A DNA stretch of 40,294 nucleotides from Gemmatimonadota bacterium (GTDB lineage Bacteria > Gemmatimonadota > Gemmatimonadetes > Longimicrobiales > Gaopeijiaceae): positions 1 to 40,294 of the forward strand of contig JAJDNC010000128.1 of NCBI GenBank assembly GCA_022340865.1, given 5' to 3'. The notes below the pieces were generated by a model. That model was given only the letters and a program-made list of their open reading frames with translations. It was not told the DNA's origin and ran no database searches. The number at the start of each line of letters is the position of its first letter. The first letter of the stretch is position 1. A program made the translations under genes and the position numbers. This document shows positions 10,295 to 17,265 of this stretch, piece by piece.

Positions 10295-11163
10295 AATGCG
10301 GGGCGCTCCGACGCCGGGTCCAGACGCCCCCACGGCACGTCGGCGTCGTGCTCGAACACGAGCAGCCATTCCTCGGTCAGCGCGCGCGCCCACAGGGATC
10401 TCTTGGACTCCAGCGTGACCAGCGGCTCGAGGTCGTAGCCCATGACCCACGGCAGGGGAAGATGCGCCGTGGTGGGACATACGTCGCCCAGGAAGCACGC
10501 GACCTCGCCCGCGTCCTCCACCAGCACCGAGTGGTGGAAGGGCGTGTGTCCCGGGGTCGGTAGCACGCGCACTCCCCGCGTCACGGTGGTCTCGCCGTCC
10601 ACGAGGTCCCAGAGCCCGGCTTCGGCCACCGGGTCGAAGTTGCCGGTCAGGTAGCTGGCCCGGATGCGCTCGTTCCCGGAGTGGGCGAAGTCGAGCTCCC
10701 CCTTCTGCACCACGTGGCGCGCCTTCGGAAAGGAGGGGCGCACCACGCCGTCCGCCCCGAGCACCGTGTCGCCGCCGGCGTGGTCGAAGTGCAGGTGGGT
10801 GTTCAGCACGATGTCGACGTCAGAGGGCTGGAAGCCGGCCGCCCGCACGGCGTCCTCGAGACGCGTGGGCTCGCCCTCGTTGGCCACCCCGTAGAGGTCC
10901 CGGAACTTCTCGCTCTCCTTGTTGCCGATGCCGGTGTCCACCAGCACCAGCGCCTCCGGGGCCTCCACCAGCAGGCAGCGCAGCGCGGCCGGGATGCGGT
11001 TGCGCTCGTCGGCGGCGATCCGCTTCTCCCAGAGCGGCTTGGGGACCACGCCGAACATCGCGCCCCCGTCCAGCCACTGGAGCCCGGCCTCCAGGGCGTG
11101 GATGCGGATCCCGCCCACCGACGCGGAGCGGACGAGGGGAAGGTCCTCCACCGAGCGTGTCAC
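10288..11163 (-). CDS. MBL-fold metallo-hydrolase
   Basis: A 291-residue soluble metallo-beta-lactamase-fold hydrolase. The dinuclear metal motif THLHFDHAGGD places H123, H125, D127 and H128. Further ligands are in PTPGHTPFHHS and FLGDVCPT, and LVDTGIGNKE precedes the motif. The overall shape resembles the lactonase-like branch (AttM/AiiA and relatives), but the substrate cannot be named. The start is GTG at 11163, overlapping the exonuclease stop as GTGA, so translation is probably coupled. It is the last gene of the Rex-controlled operon and ends in an intrinsic terminator. Confidence 0.9.
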   Translation of the reverse strand: MTRSVEDLPLVRSASVGGIRIHALEAGLQWLDGGAMFGVVPKPLWEKRIAADERNRIPAALRCLLVEAPEALVLVDTGIGNKESEKFRDLYGVANEGEPTRLEDAVRAAGFQPSDVDIVLNTHLHFDHAGGDTVLGADGVVRPSFPKARHVVQKGELDFAHSGNERIRASYLTGNFDPVAEAGLWDLVDGETTVTRGVRVLPTPGHTPFHHSVLVEDAGEVACFLGDVCPTTAHLPLPWVMGYDLEPLVTLESKRSLWARALTEEWLLVFEHDADVPWGRLDPASERPALR

Positions 11164-12032
11164 TTGCGGCTTCTCCTACCGTGAGGTCCGTCGCCCTCCA
11201 AGGCGAGGGGGATCTGGCGCGGGTCCTTCTTCGTCCGCCGGCTCCGGCGGCGAAGATACCACTCCAGCGACGCGACGTCGTCCAGCCCGCGGCCGCGGGC
11301 CTCGTCCAGGAGGCGAAGGAGGACGCGGGCGGTTGCCAGCGCGTCACCGTGGGCGCGGTGGCGGGCGTGGACCTTCACGCCGAAGTGCCGCGTCACCTCG
11401 TCCAGATTGCGGCGCCGTAGCCCCGGGACGAAGCGGCGCACCATGCGCACCGTGCAGAGCAGCGGCACGGCCGGCGCGCTCCCCAGCGCGGCGATGAGCT
11501 CCGAGGAGACGAACGACCAGTCGAAGGTGACGTTGTGCGCCACGAACACGTGGCCCTCGAGGCGCCGGTTGATCTCATCGGCCACGTGGTCGAAGTACGG
11601 CGCCCCCGCCACCATCTCGTTCGTGATGCCCGTGAGGGCGGTCACACCGCCGGGAATCGGACGCCCGGGGTTGATGAGCGTCTCGTACTCGTCGACGATG
11701 CGGCCCCCCTGCACCTCCACCGCCGCGAACTCGGTGATGCGATGCCCGTAGCCCAGGCCGGAGCCGGTGGTCTCCACGTCCACCACCGCGAAGGGCACCT
11801 CGCCGAGGCTCTTGCCCAGGGGGGCGAGGTTCGGGTCCAGGGACCACACGCCGTCGGCGTCCACGAGGAAGCGCGGATCGCTGCCCAGGAGCTGGAACAC
11901 CGCCGCCGCCGCCGCTCCGGCGTGCCCCGAGAGACCCAGCACTTCCCGGGCGAGATCCAGCGTGTGTGCCGGTCCCTCGCTCAGGCGCTTCGCGGCGTCG
12001 CGTACCAGGGAGCCGGACGCCCTCCCCGTCAC
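11160..12032 (-). CDS. DEDDh 3'-5' exonuclease with N-terminal winged-helix-like region
   Basis: A 290-residue protein of the DnaQ/DNA polymerase III epsilon-like exonuclease family. ExoI is VDVETTGSG (about 96-104), ExoII is VFVAHNVTFDWSFV and ExoIII is HRAHGDALATARVL, giving the acidic metal ligands and the catalytic His. TALTGITNEMV fits as well. The first ~85 residues are a separate domain ending in DPRFLVDADGVWSLD, which looks like a small winged helix. The start is GTG at 12032, overlapping the rex stop as GTGA; the longer reading frame to 12431 lies within rex and is rejected. The tail RRRSRRTKKDP is basic. Substrate (DNA or RNA) is unknown. Confidence 0.9.
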   Translation of the reverse strand: MTGRASGSLVRDAAKRLSEGPAHTLDLAREVLGLSGHAGAAAAAVFQLLGSDPRFLVDADGVWSLDPNLAPLGKSLGEVPFAVVDVETTGSGLGYGHRITEFAAVEVQGGRIVDEYETLINPGRPIPGGVTALTGITNEMVAGAPYFDHVADEINRRLEGHVFVAHNVTFDWSFVSSELIAALGSAPAVPLLCTVRMVRRFVPGLRRRNLDEVTRHFGVKVHARHRAHGDALATARVLLRLLDEARGRGLDDVASLEWYLRRRSRRTKKDPRQIPLALEGDGPHGRRSRK

Positions 12033-12670
12033 TTCCTCCGGCCCTTGCCGTTCTGCGTGATGGCGAAGGAGAGGGCTTCCAGCTCCACGACCAGGTTCAC
12101 GTAGGCGACGTGCACGTGCGCGGGGACCCGGAGCTGGACGGCCGCGAAGTTCAGGATGGCGCGGGCCCCGGCGGCCACGGCCCGCTCGGCCAGGGTCTGG
12201 GCGGCCTCGGCGGGCACCGCCAGAATGGCGATATCCACCTTGAGCGCATCCACCACGAGCTCGAGCTCTTCCACCGGTCGGATGCGCACCGGCCCCCACG
12301 ACATCCCGATCTTCTCGGGATCGTTGTCCAGCACCGCCACACAGTCGTAGCCCCGGCGGGCGAAGTGCGGGTACTCGAAGAGCGCCGAGCCGATGCGGCC
12401 GGCGCCCACCAGGACCACGCGCCAACGACAAGTCAGCCCCAGGATGTCACGCAGCCGGCTCGCGAGCTCCGGCACCGAGTAGCCCAGCCCTCGCTTCCCG
12501 AAGGACCCGAAGTGGGAGAGGTCCTTGCGCACCTGCGCGGCGGTGGTGCCACCCTGTTGGGCCAGCTCCTCGCTGGACACCGTGGGTGTTCCCTGCACTC
12601 CCATGACCTCCAGCGCGCGGAGGTAGTGGGAGATCCTGCGAACGGTGGAATCCGGGATGCGTCGGTTCAC
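12029..12670 (-). CDS. rex: Redox-sensing transcriptional repressor Rex
   Basis: Rex binds DNA when the NADH/NAD+ ratio is low and releases it when NADH accumulates. The 213 residues show the N-terminal winged helix (about 1-80) with AQVRKDLSHFGSFGKRGLGY. The Rossmann motif VVLVGAGRIGSALF follows at about 85-98, with VLDNDPEKIG after it. The C-terminal swapped helix includes VAYVNLVVELEALSF. A matching operator lies 46-63 bases upstream of the ATG, overlapping the -10 box, so autoregulation is very likely. The stop overlaps the downstream exonuclease start. Confidence 0.98.
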   Translation of the reverse strand: MNRRIPDSTVRRISHYLRALEVMGVQGTPTVSSEELAQQGGTTAAQVRKDLSHFGSFGKRGLGYSVPELASRLRDILGLTCRWRVVLVGAGRIGSALFEYPHFARRGYDCVAVLDNDPEKIGMSWGPVRIRPVEELELVVDALKVDIAILAVPAEAAQTLAERAVAAGARAILNFAAVQLRVPAHVHVAYVNLVVELEALSFAITQNGKGRRK

Positions 12671-12715
12671 GGTTGCCGATGGCTGCCAGCGCCCCCGGGG
12701 CGGGGCCGGATGCGC

Positions 12716-12733
12716 TTGTGAAATTGGTCACAA
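12716..12733 (-). promoter_or_regulatory. Rex operator
   Basis: TTGTGAAATTGGTCACAA is an 18-base palindrome that matches the Rex consensus TTGTGA-N6-TCACAA exactly. It sits between rsmA and rex in an otherwise very GC-rich gap and covers the predicted -10 box and start point of rex transcription. Confidence 0.92.
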
Positions 12734-12760
12734 TGTAGGTACGGCGCGTCCCGTCGGCAA
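12732..12760 (-). promoter_or_regulatory. Sigma-70-type promoter of the rex operon
   Basis: On the minus strand TTGCCG (12755-12760) and TACATT (12732-12737) are separated by exactly 17 bases. The last two bases of the -10 box are the first two of the Rex operator, so bound Rex would block RNA polymerase. The start point would be near 12725. Confidence 0.65.
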
Positions 12761-12804
12761 CGCGGGGGGCACACGGCAGGCGAGGTTCGCCGCATCCCAC
12801 GGAG

Positions 12805-12836
12805 CCGAGGTCGGGGAGCCGCCACCGAGGTCGGGG
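12805..12836. repeat. Short direct repeat between rsmA and rex
   Basis: CCGAGGTCGGGG occurs at 12805-12816 and again at 12825-12836, a 20-base period. No function is evident; it may be a slippage product. Confidence 0.5.
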
Positions 12837-12855
12837 GCCCCGGGGGCGCCGGGGC
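12837..12855 (-). terminator. GC hairpin directly after rsmA
   Basis: GCCCCGG, a five-base loop and CCGGGGC form a perfect 7-bp stem abutting the rsmA stop codon (12856-12858). There is no T tract, so termination by this alone is uncertain. Its position at the end of the STAS-rsmA gene run, before the separate rex promoter, supports the role. Confidence 0.45.
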
Positions 12856-13659
12856 TCAGGGCAGCCACCTGGAGAGGGTGATGAACGCCTCCGGGGAGAT
12901 GCGCTCGGGGCGATCCTGCGGATCCACACCGGCGGCGGCAGCCGCGGCCTTCGCCTTCTCGGGATCCAGACCCAGGTCGGGGTGCTCCCGGAGGATCTTG
13001 CCCATCTGCTTGCGGCGCCACTGGAAGGCCGCGCGCACCACCATGCGCAGGCGTGTCTCCTCCCTCTCCTCCAGCGGGGGCGGGAAAAGGGGACGGACGC
13101 GCACCACGGCCGAGTCCACCCGGGGCGCCGGACGGAACGCCTTGCGCCCCACCCGGAACAGGCGCTCCACCGTGGCCACGCTCCTCACGCCCACCGTCAG
13201 GGCTCCATAGGCCGACGTCCCGGCCGGCGCGATGAGGCGCTCCCCCACCTCCTCCTGGACCATGAGCACCATCACGCGGGGACGGGGGCGCTCCAGGAGG
13301 CGGAAGAGGATGGGTGAGGTGATGTTGTAGGGGATGTTGCCCACCACGACCACGGCGGCCGGGTCGCGGACGTGGTCGCGGAGCCGGACCTTCAGGACGT
13401 CGCCGTGGACGATGGACACGTCGTCCCTGCCGGCGTACCGGTCCCTCAGGGCGCCGGCGAGGGCATCGTCCAGCTCCACCGCCACCAGGCGCGCCACGGC
13501 TCCGGCCAGGTGGTGGGTGAGGGCACCGCGTCCCGGACCGATCTCCAGTACCTCGTCGTCGGGTCCGGCGCCCAGGGCCTCCACGATCTTGCGCTGGAGG
13601 TTGGCGTCCACCAGGAAGTTCTGCCCCAGCGAGCGCTTGGCCCGGTGGGGCGGGGTCAC
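12856..13659 (-). CDS. rsmA: 16S rRNA dimethyladenosine transferase
   Basis: RsmA (KsgA) dimethylates two adjacent adenines near the 3' end of 16S rRNA late in small-subunit assembly. The 267 residues begin with KRSLGQNFLVD, followed by the SAM motif VLEIGPGRGALT, VELDDALA, HGDVLK and the catalytic NIPYNITSPI. The C-terminal helical domain is complete. The start is GTG at 13659, overlapping the phosphatase stop as GTGA. Co-transcription with a partner-switch regulatory module is unusual company for this housekeeping gene. Confidence 0.97.
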   Translation of the reverse strand: MTPPHRAKRSLGQNFLVDANLQRKIVEALGAGPDDEVLEIGPGRGALTHHLAGAVARLVAVELDDALAGALRDRYAGRDDVSIVHGDVLKVRLRDHVRDPAAVVVVGNIPYNITSPILFRLLERPRPRVMVLMVQEEVGERLIAPAGTSAYGALTVGVRSVATVERLFRVGRKAFRPAPRVDSAVVRVRPLFPPPLEEREETRLRMVVRAAFQWRRKQMGKILREHPDLGLDPEKAKAAAAAAGVDPQDRPERISPEAFITLSRWLP

Positions 13660-15260
13660 GGCGTGCGCACCACCAACGCCGTGCGGTCGTCCCCCTGCAC
13701 CGGCGGATGCGCGTCGGCCGTGAGCGCGAACAACTCGTCCACGATGCGTTCCACCGCGGCGTCACGGTGGCTCACCACCGACTCCAGCACCCGCGCCTCG
13801 CCGTCACCTCTGGTGGCCGACGCGAGGACGTCGGAGAGGCCGTCGGTGAAGAGCAGCAGCAGGTCGTCTCGCCGCCGCCAGGGGACCTCCGCCTGCCGAT
13901 ACGCCTCCGGTCCCGCGAAGCCCACCGGCGGATCGGTGGCGAGAAGCCTGTCCAGGCCACCGTCGGCGTGCACGGTGAACACGTGCGGATGGCCCGCGTT
14001 GGAGTAGGTAAGGCATCCCTTTTCGGGGTCGATGACCCCGTAGAAGACCGTGAGGAACATCTCCGTGGTCTCGAGCTCGTCACGCAGAGCGTCGTCGAGG
14101 TCACGCAGGACCTTCGCCGGGGAGTCGTGCTCCCGGGCGTAGATCCCCGCGGCGCTGAGCGTGAGCGTCATGATGAGGGCGGAGGGAAAACCGTGCAGGG
14201 ACACGTCGCCCAGCATCACGCCGACACGGCCGCCCGGAAGCTTGAAGAGCTGGTAGAAGTCGCCGCCCACCTGCTCCGCCGGAGAGACCCTCGCCGCCGC
14301 CTCGGCGCCGTCGAAGCGCTCCGCCGCGGGCAGCAGCTTCTGCTGCAGATCGTGGGCGAGCTCCATCTCACGGCCCATCCGCTCCCGGGATACGCTCTCC
14401 TCGTGGAGGCGCTTGTTCTCCAGCGCGGAGCCCACTTGCGAGGCGATTGCGGTGAGGAGCTTCTGGTCGGCCACGCTGTATCGCTCGTCGCCCCGTCGGC
14501 CGATGACGTTCATGACGCCCAGCGTGCGGGACTCTCCGGAAGGCGGCGTATAGCGGATGGGCACCGACAGGAAGGAGTCTCCGCGGATCCCCCGCTCTCG
14601 CTGCGAGGCGGTGCGGGCGCGGGACGCGATGATGGGGCGCTGCTCCCGGAATACCGCGGAGGTCACCGCGTCGGGGTCGTCGCGACGCAACGGCCCCTCG
14701 AGGCCTTCATCCCCCACGGCCGCCATCAGGTGCAGCGAGTCGTCCTCCCTCGTGTAGAGCCAGAGCGAGCCACGCTTGGCGCCCATGACGTCGCACACCT
14801 CCCGGAGGATGATCCTGGCGGCGTCGTCCATGTGCAGGATCGAGCCCAGCGTCTCACTGATGGAGTACAGGAGGTGGATCTCCTCGTAGCGCTCCGACAG
14901 CTCGGCGGTGAAGTACCGCACTTCGCGCGCCGCCTCGAAGGCACGCTCCAGGGAGCGGGCCAGCGCCGCCCCCACCGCATCCGGTGGAGCCAGGGGAGAG
15001 GACAGGATCTCCAGGGAGAGGGGCGGGCCCTCCCGCGTCGGGATGTCGAAGCGCGCCAGGCCCGACTCGGAGGGCGGCGTCCCGTTGGTGGAGTACAGGA
15101 GCTGCCCGCCGTCGCGACCTGCCGCTGTCCGTGCGGGCATGTCGGCAGGAGAGTCCGCCACGATCCGAAGGCCGATCCCGAAGGCCTCCTCGAAGTCAGC
15201 CAGCGTCTTCTGGACCGGATCCGGCAGCGTCCCGAGGACGAGCCGATCCGGGGGATTCAC
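13656..15260 (-). CDS. GAF-domain PP2C (SpoIIE/RsbU-type) serine phosphatase
   Basis: A 534-residue regulatory phosphatase, predicted to dephosphorylate the STAS protein encoded two genes upstream. An N-terminal unassigned region (1-120) is followed by a GAF domain (about 130-285) with LLYSISETLGSILHMDD. A linker helix (MELAHDLQQKLLP) leads to the SpoIIE PP2C domain (about 310-534). Metal-site motifs GGDFYQLF, MLGDVSLHG, FTDGLSD and GDDRTALVV are present. The loop GDVSLHG differs from the common GDVSGHG. There is no membrane segment or receiver domain, so the signal is probably a small ligand for the GAF domain. The start is GTG at 15260, overlapping the RsbW-like stop. Confidence 0.93.
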   Translation of the reverse strand: MNPPDRLVLGTLPDPVQKTLADFEEAFGIGLRIVADSPADMPARTAAGRDGGQLLYSTNGTPPSESGLARFDIPTREGPPLSLEILSSPLAPPDAVGAALARSLERAFEAAREVRYFTAELSERYEEIHLLYSISETLGSILHMDDAARIILREVCDVMGAKRGSLWLYTREDDSLHLMAAVGDEGLEGPLRRDDPDAVTSAVFREQRPIIASRARTASQRERGIRGDSFLSVPIRYTPPSGESRTLGVMNVIGRRGDERYSVADQKLLTAIASQVGSALENKRLHEESVSRERMGREMELAHDLQQKLLPAAERFDGAEAAARVSPAEQVGGDFYQLFKLPGGRVGVMLGDVSLHGFPSALIMTLTLSAAGIYAREHDSPAKVLRDLDDALRDELETTEMFLTVFYGVIDPEKGCLTYSNAGHPHVFTVHADGGLDRLLATDPPVGFAGPEAYRQAEVPWRRRDDLLLLFTDGLSDVLASATRGDGEARVLESVVSHRDAAVERIVDELFALTADAHPPVQGDDRTALVVRTP

Positions 15261-15739
15261 GCCGGGGCTCCGCCCTCCAGAACCGACGGTCCCGGATCCA
15301 GGCGGAGGACAAGGGTGACCTGATTCCCCTGGTCGTTGAAGGAGACCTCATCCAGGAGTTGGCGCATCAGGAAGAGGCCGCGTCCTCCCGGATTCAGGAG
15401 GTTCTCCGGTGTGGTCGGGTCGGGAACGGCGGCCGGATCGAAGCCCACGCCCTGGTCCGTCACCCGCGCCTTGATCTCGCCGTTCGCCACGACGATCTCG
15501 ACGCGGACCCGCTTCGACGGGTCGTGGCCGTTCCCGTACAGCATGGCGTTGGCGAGTGCCTCGGTGAGTCCCACGCGGAAGTTCAGGTGCAGGCGGTGAC
15601 CCTGCCTCGCGCATGCGTTGCACCGCCGCATCACATACTCGACCGCGTGCTCGATGGAGCGCACGTCCGTAGGCAGCTCCAGGACGATCTCGTTCTCCAT
15701 GCCGCTCAGTGTCTCGTCGGGATGATCGGAGTGAATCAT
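15257..15739 (-). CDS. RsbW/SpoIIAB-like anti-sigma factor serine kinase
   Basis: A 160-residue protein with a single HATPase_c_2 (GHKL) domain. The N box is GLTEALANAMLYGN, G1 is DQGVGFDP and G2 is GGRGLFLMRQLLDEV. The family binds a partner (often a sigma factor) and phosphorylates the cognate STAS protein. A CNAC pair near residue 40 could bind metal or be redox-active, but this is speculative. The ATG at 15739 is 22 bases after the STAS stop; an internal ATG at codon 14 (MENEIVLELP) is an alternative start. No sigma-factor gene lies in the window. Confidence 0.92.
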   Translation of the reverse strand: MIHSDHPDETLSGMENEIVLELPTDVRSIEHAVEYVMRRCNACARQGHRLHLNFRVGLTEALANAMLYGNGHDPSKRVRVEIVVANGEIKARVTDQGVGFDPAAVPDPTTPENLLNPGGRGLFLMRQLLDEVSFNDQGNQVTLVLRLDPGPSVLEGGAPA

Positions 15740-15761
15740 GGGACCCGGGCGCGGCGCTCGG

Positions 15762-16094
15762 TCAGAATCCTTCCAACGCTTCTTCTTTGGTATCCGCGAT
15801 GCGGAACAGCGTGTCGAGCTTCGTGAGCTCGAAGAGGGTGCGCAGATCCTCGTTCAGGCTCGAGAGGCGCAACTCGCCCCCCTGCTCGCGGATCTTCTTG
15901 GAGAGGCTGACGAGCACGCCCAGGCCGGACGAGTCGATGTATCCGGTGTCGGAGAAATCGATGACGAACTTCCGTTCGCCACCTTCCAGGTGCTCCAGCA
16001 CCTTCTGCTTGAGCTCCTGCCGGTTGCCTACGATGAGCTGGCCTTCCACCTCCACCAGCGTGATGCCACCACTCTGCGACACCTGAAAGCTCAT
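15762..16094 (-). CDS. STAS-domain anti-anti-sigma factor
   Basis: A 110-residue STAS protein of the SpoIIAA/RsbV type. The phospho-acceptor motif YIDSSGLGVLVSL places the expected serine at S55. In partner switching the unphosphorylated form captures the kinase and frees its target. The ATG at 16094 has GGGGAG about 10 bases upstream. A good promoter lies at 16178-16207, making this the first gene of a STAS, kinase, phosphatase, rsmA run. All three classical switch components are therefore adjacent and co-expressed. Confidence 0.95.
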   Translation of the reverse strand: MSFQVSQSGGITLVEVEGQLIVGNRQELKQKVLEHLEGGERKFVIDFSDTGYIDSSGLGVLVSLSKKIREQGGELRLSSLNEDLRTLFELTKLDTLFRIADTKEEALEGF

Positions 16095-16177
16095 GGGTCG
16101 ATTGCTCCCCTAGGAGTCGGAGGTGAACTGCCGGGAGAGAGGCGGGAGCGATCCCCCCCGGGTCGCCAAACCCAACA

Positions 16178-16207
16178 ATGATAAAGAAGGAACAAATGTC
16201 GGGGCAA
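16178..16207 (-). promoter_or_regulatory. Promoter of the partner-switch operon
   Basis: On the minus strand TTGCCC (16202-16207) and TATCAT (16178-16183) are 18 bases apart, in the clearest AT-rich patch of this region. The predicted message would have a 5' leader of about 75 bases before the STAS gene. The rest of the 143-base gap shows nothing else. Confidence 0.55.
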
Positions 16208-16237
16208 GGCACGGGGCCTCCCCGGCGTCCGGACGTG

Positions 16238-16741
16238 CTACTCTCCCTTCAGCTTCGCCCGCACGCGCTCGGCCACCACGGGGGACACGAATCGTCCGAT
16301 ATCGCCGCCGAGACGGGCCACTTCCCGGACCAGGGAGGAGGACAGAAACGAGTAGTCCACCTCGGGGGCCAGGAAGATCGTCTCCATGTCCGGCCACAGC
16401 TCCCGGTTCATCTGGGTCATCTGCAGCTCGTACTCGAAGTCCGACACCGCACGCAGGCCGCGGATGACGAAGCGTACGCCCCTGGTGCGGGCGAACTCCA
16501 CCAGGAGGCCCTCGAAGGCACACGCCTCCACGTTGTCCTCTCCGGCGAAGACCTCGCGGAGCAGATCCAGTCGCTCGTCGACGCTGAAGAGGCCACTCTT
16601 GGACTGGGTGGCGGTGTGGGCCACGGCCACGATGAGGCGATCGGCGACGTGCAGCGCCCGCCGGACTATGTCCTCGTGGCCCCGGGTGATGGGGTCGAAC
16701 GATCCGGGATAGACGGCCACGACGGGGTGGGACGCGCTCAT
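16238..16741 (-). CDS. coaD: Pantetheine-phosphate adenylyltransferase
   Basis: CoaD joins ATP and 4'-phosphopantetheine to dephospho-CoA, the penultimate step of CoA synthesis. The 167-residue length is typical. YPGSFDPITRGHEDIV holds the nucleotidyltransferase T/HxGH motif. VIRGLRAVSDFEYE, MTQMNREL and FLSSSLVREVA (the ISSTxxR equivalent) follow. The ATG at 16741 overlaps the rsmD stop as ATGA; rsmD-coaD is a widely conserved pair. It is the last gene of the long repair and replication run starting at yqeY. Confidence 0.97.
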   Translation of the reverse strand: MSASHPVVAVYPGSFDPITRGHEDIVRRALHVADRLIVAVAHTATQSKSGLFSVDERLDLLREVFAGEDNVEACAFEGLLVEFARTRGVRFVIRGLRAVSDFEYELQMTQMNRELWPDMETIFLAPEVDYSFLSSSLVREVARLGGDIGRFVSPVVAERVRAKLKGE

Positions 16742-17265
16742 GGTTCGGCCGTGAGGGTGGTGAGGGCGGTATCCCCATACCGCCGGGTTCTGGCGTCCGG
16801 CGGCAAGGAGAGATCTTCCCGCCAAGGATGCTCCACCCAGAGCGCCAGCGCAAACGGTCGCCGGCGGAACTCCTCCACCAGCCGAGACGCGTCGCCACGC
16901 CCATAGGGGGGATCGGCCAGGGCGAGATCGAAGGTCTTCGTCTCCACGGAGCGCAGGTACCGGAACACCTCCTCGCCCACCACGGTCACGTCGTCGTGCG
17001 CACCCAGGAGCTCGACGTTCGCCTCCAGGACCCGCAGCGCCGCCCGGGCGCGCTCGACGAAGACCACGTGCCCGGCACCGCGGCTCAACGTCTCCAGGCC
17101 CAGAGCCCCGGAGCCGGCGAACAGGTCCACGACGGTGAGGCCGTCCAGGTGCCCGCCCAGCGCCGACATCCACGCCTCCCGAACACGGTCGGTGGTGGGG
17201 CGGACGTCCCTCCCCTTCAGGGGCTTGAGGTGGTGCCCCTTCCAGCGGCCGGCGATGATCCTCAC
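16738..17265 (-). CDS. rsmD: 16S rRNA (guanine966-N2)-methyltransferase
   Basis: A 175-residue SAM-dependent methyltransferase acting on the small-subunit rRNA. RIIAGRWKGHHL and RPTTDRVREA at the N terminus are typical. DLFAGSGALGLE is the SAM motif, and LADPPYGRG is the catalytic NPPY-like motif with D in place of N, as usual for RsmD. The start is GTG at 17265, overlapping the recJ stop as GTGA. A longer frame extending to 18411 lies inside recJ and is rejected. Confidence 0.96.
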   Translation of the reverse strand: MRIIAGRWKGHHLKPLKGRDVRPTTDRVREAWMSALGGHLDGLTVVDLFAGSGALGLETLSRGAGHVVFVERARAALRVLEANVELLGAHDDVTVVGEEVFRYLRSVETKTFDLALADPPYGRGDASRLVEEFRRRPFALALWVEHPWREDLSLPPDARTRRYGDTALTTLTAEP

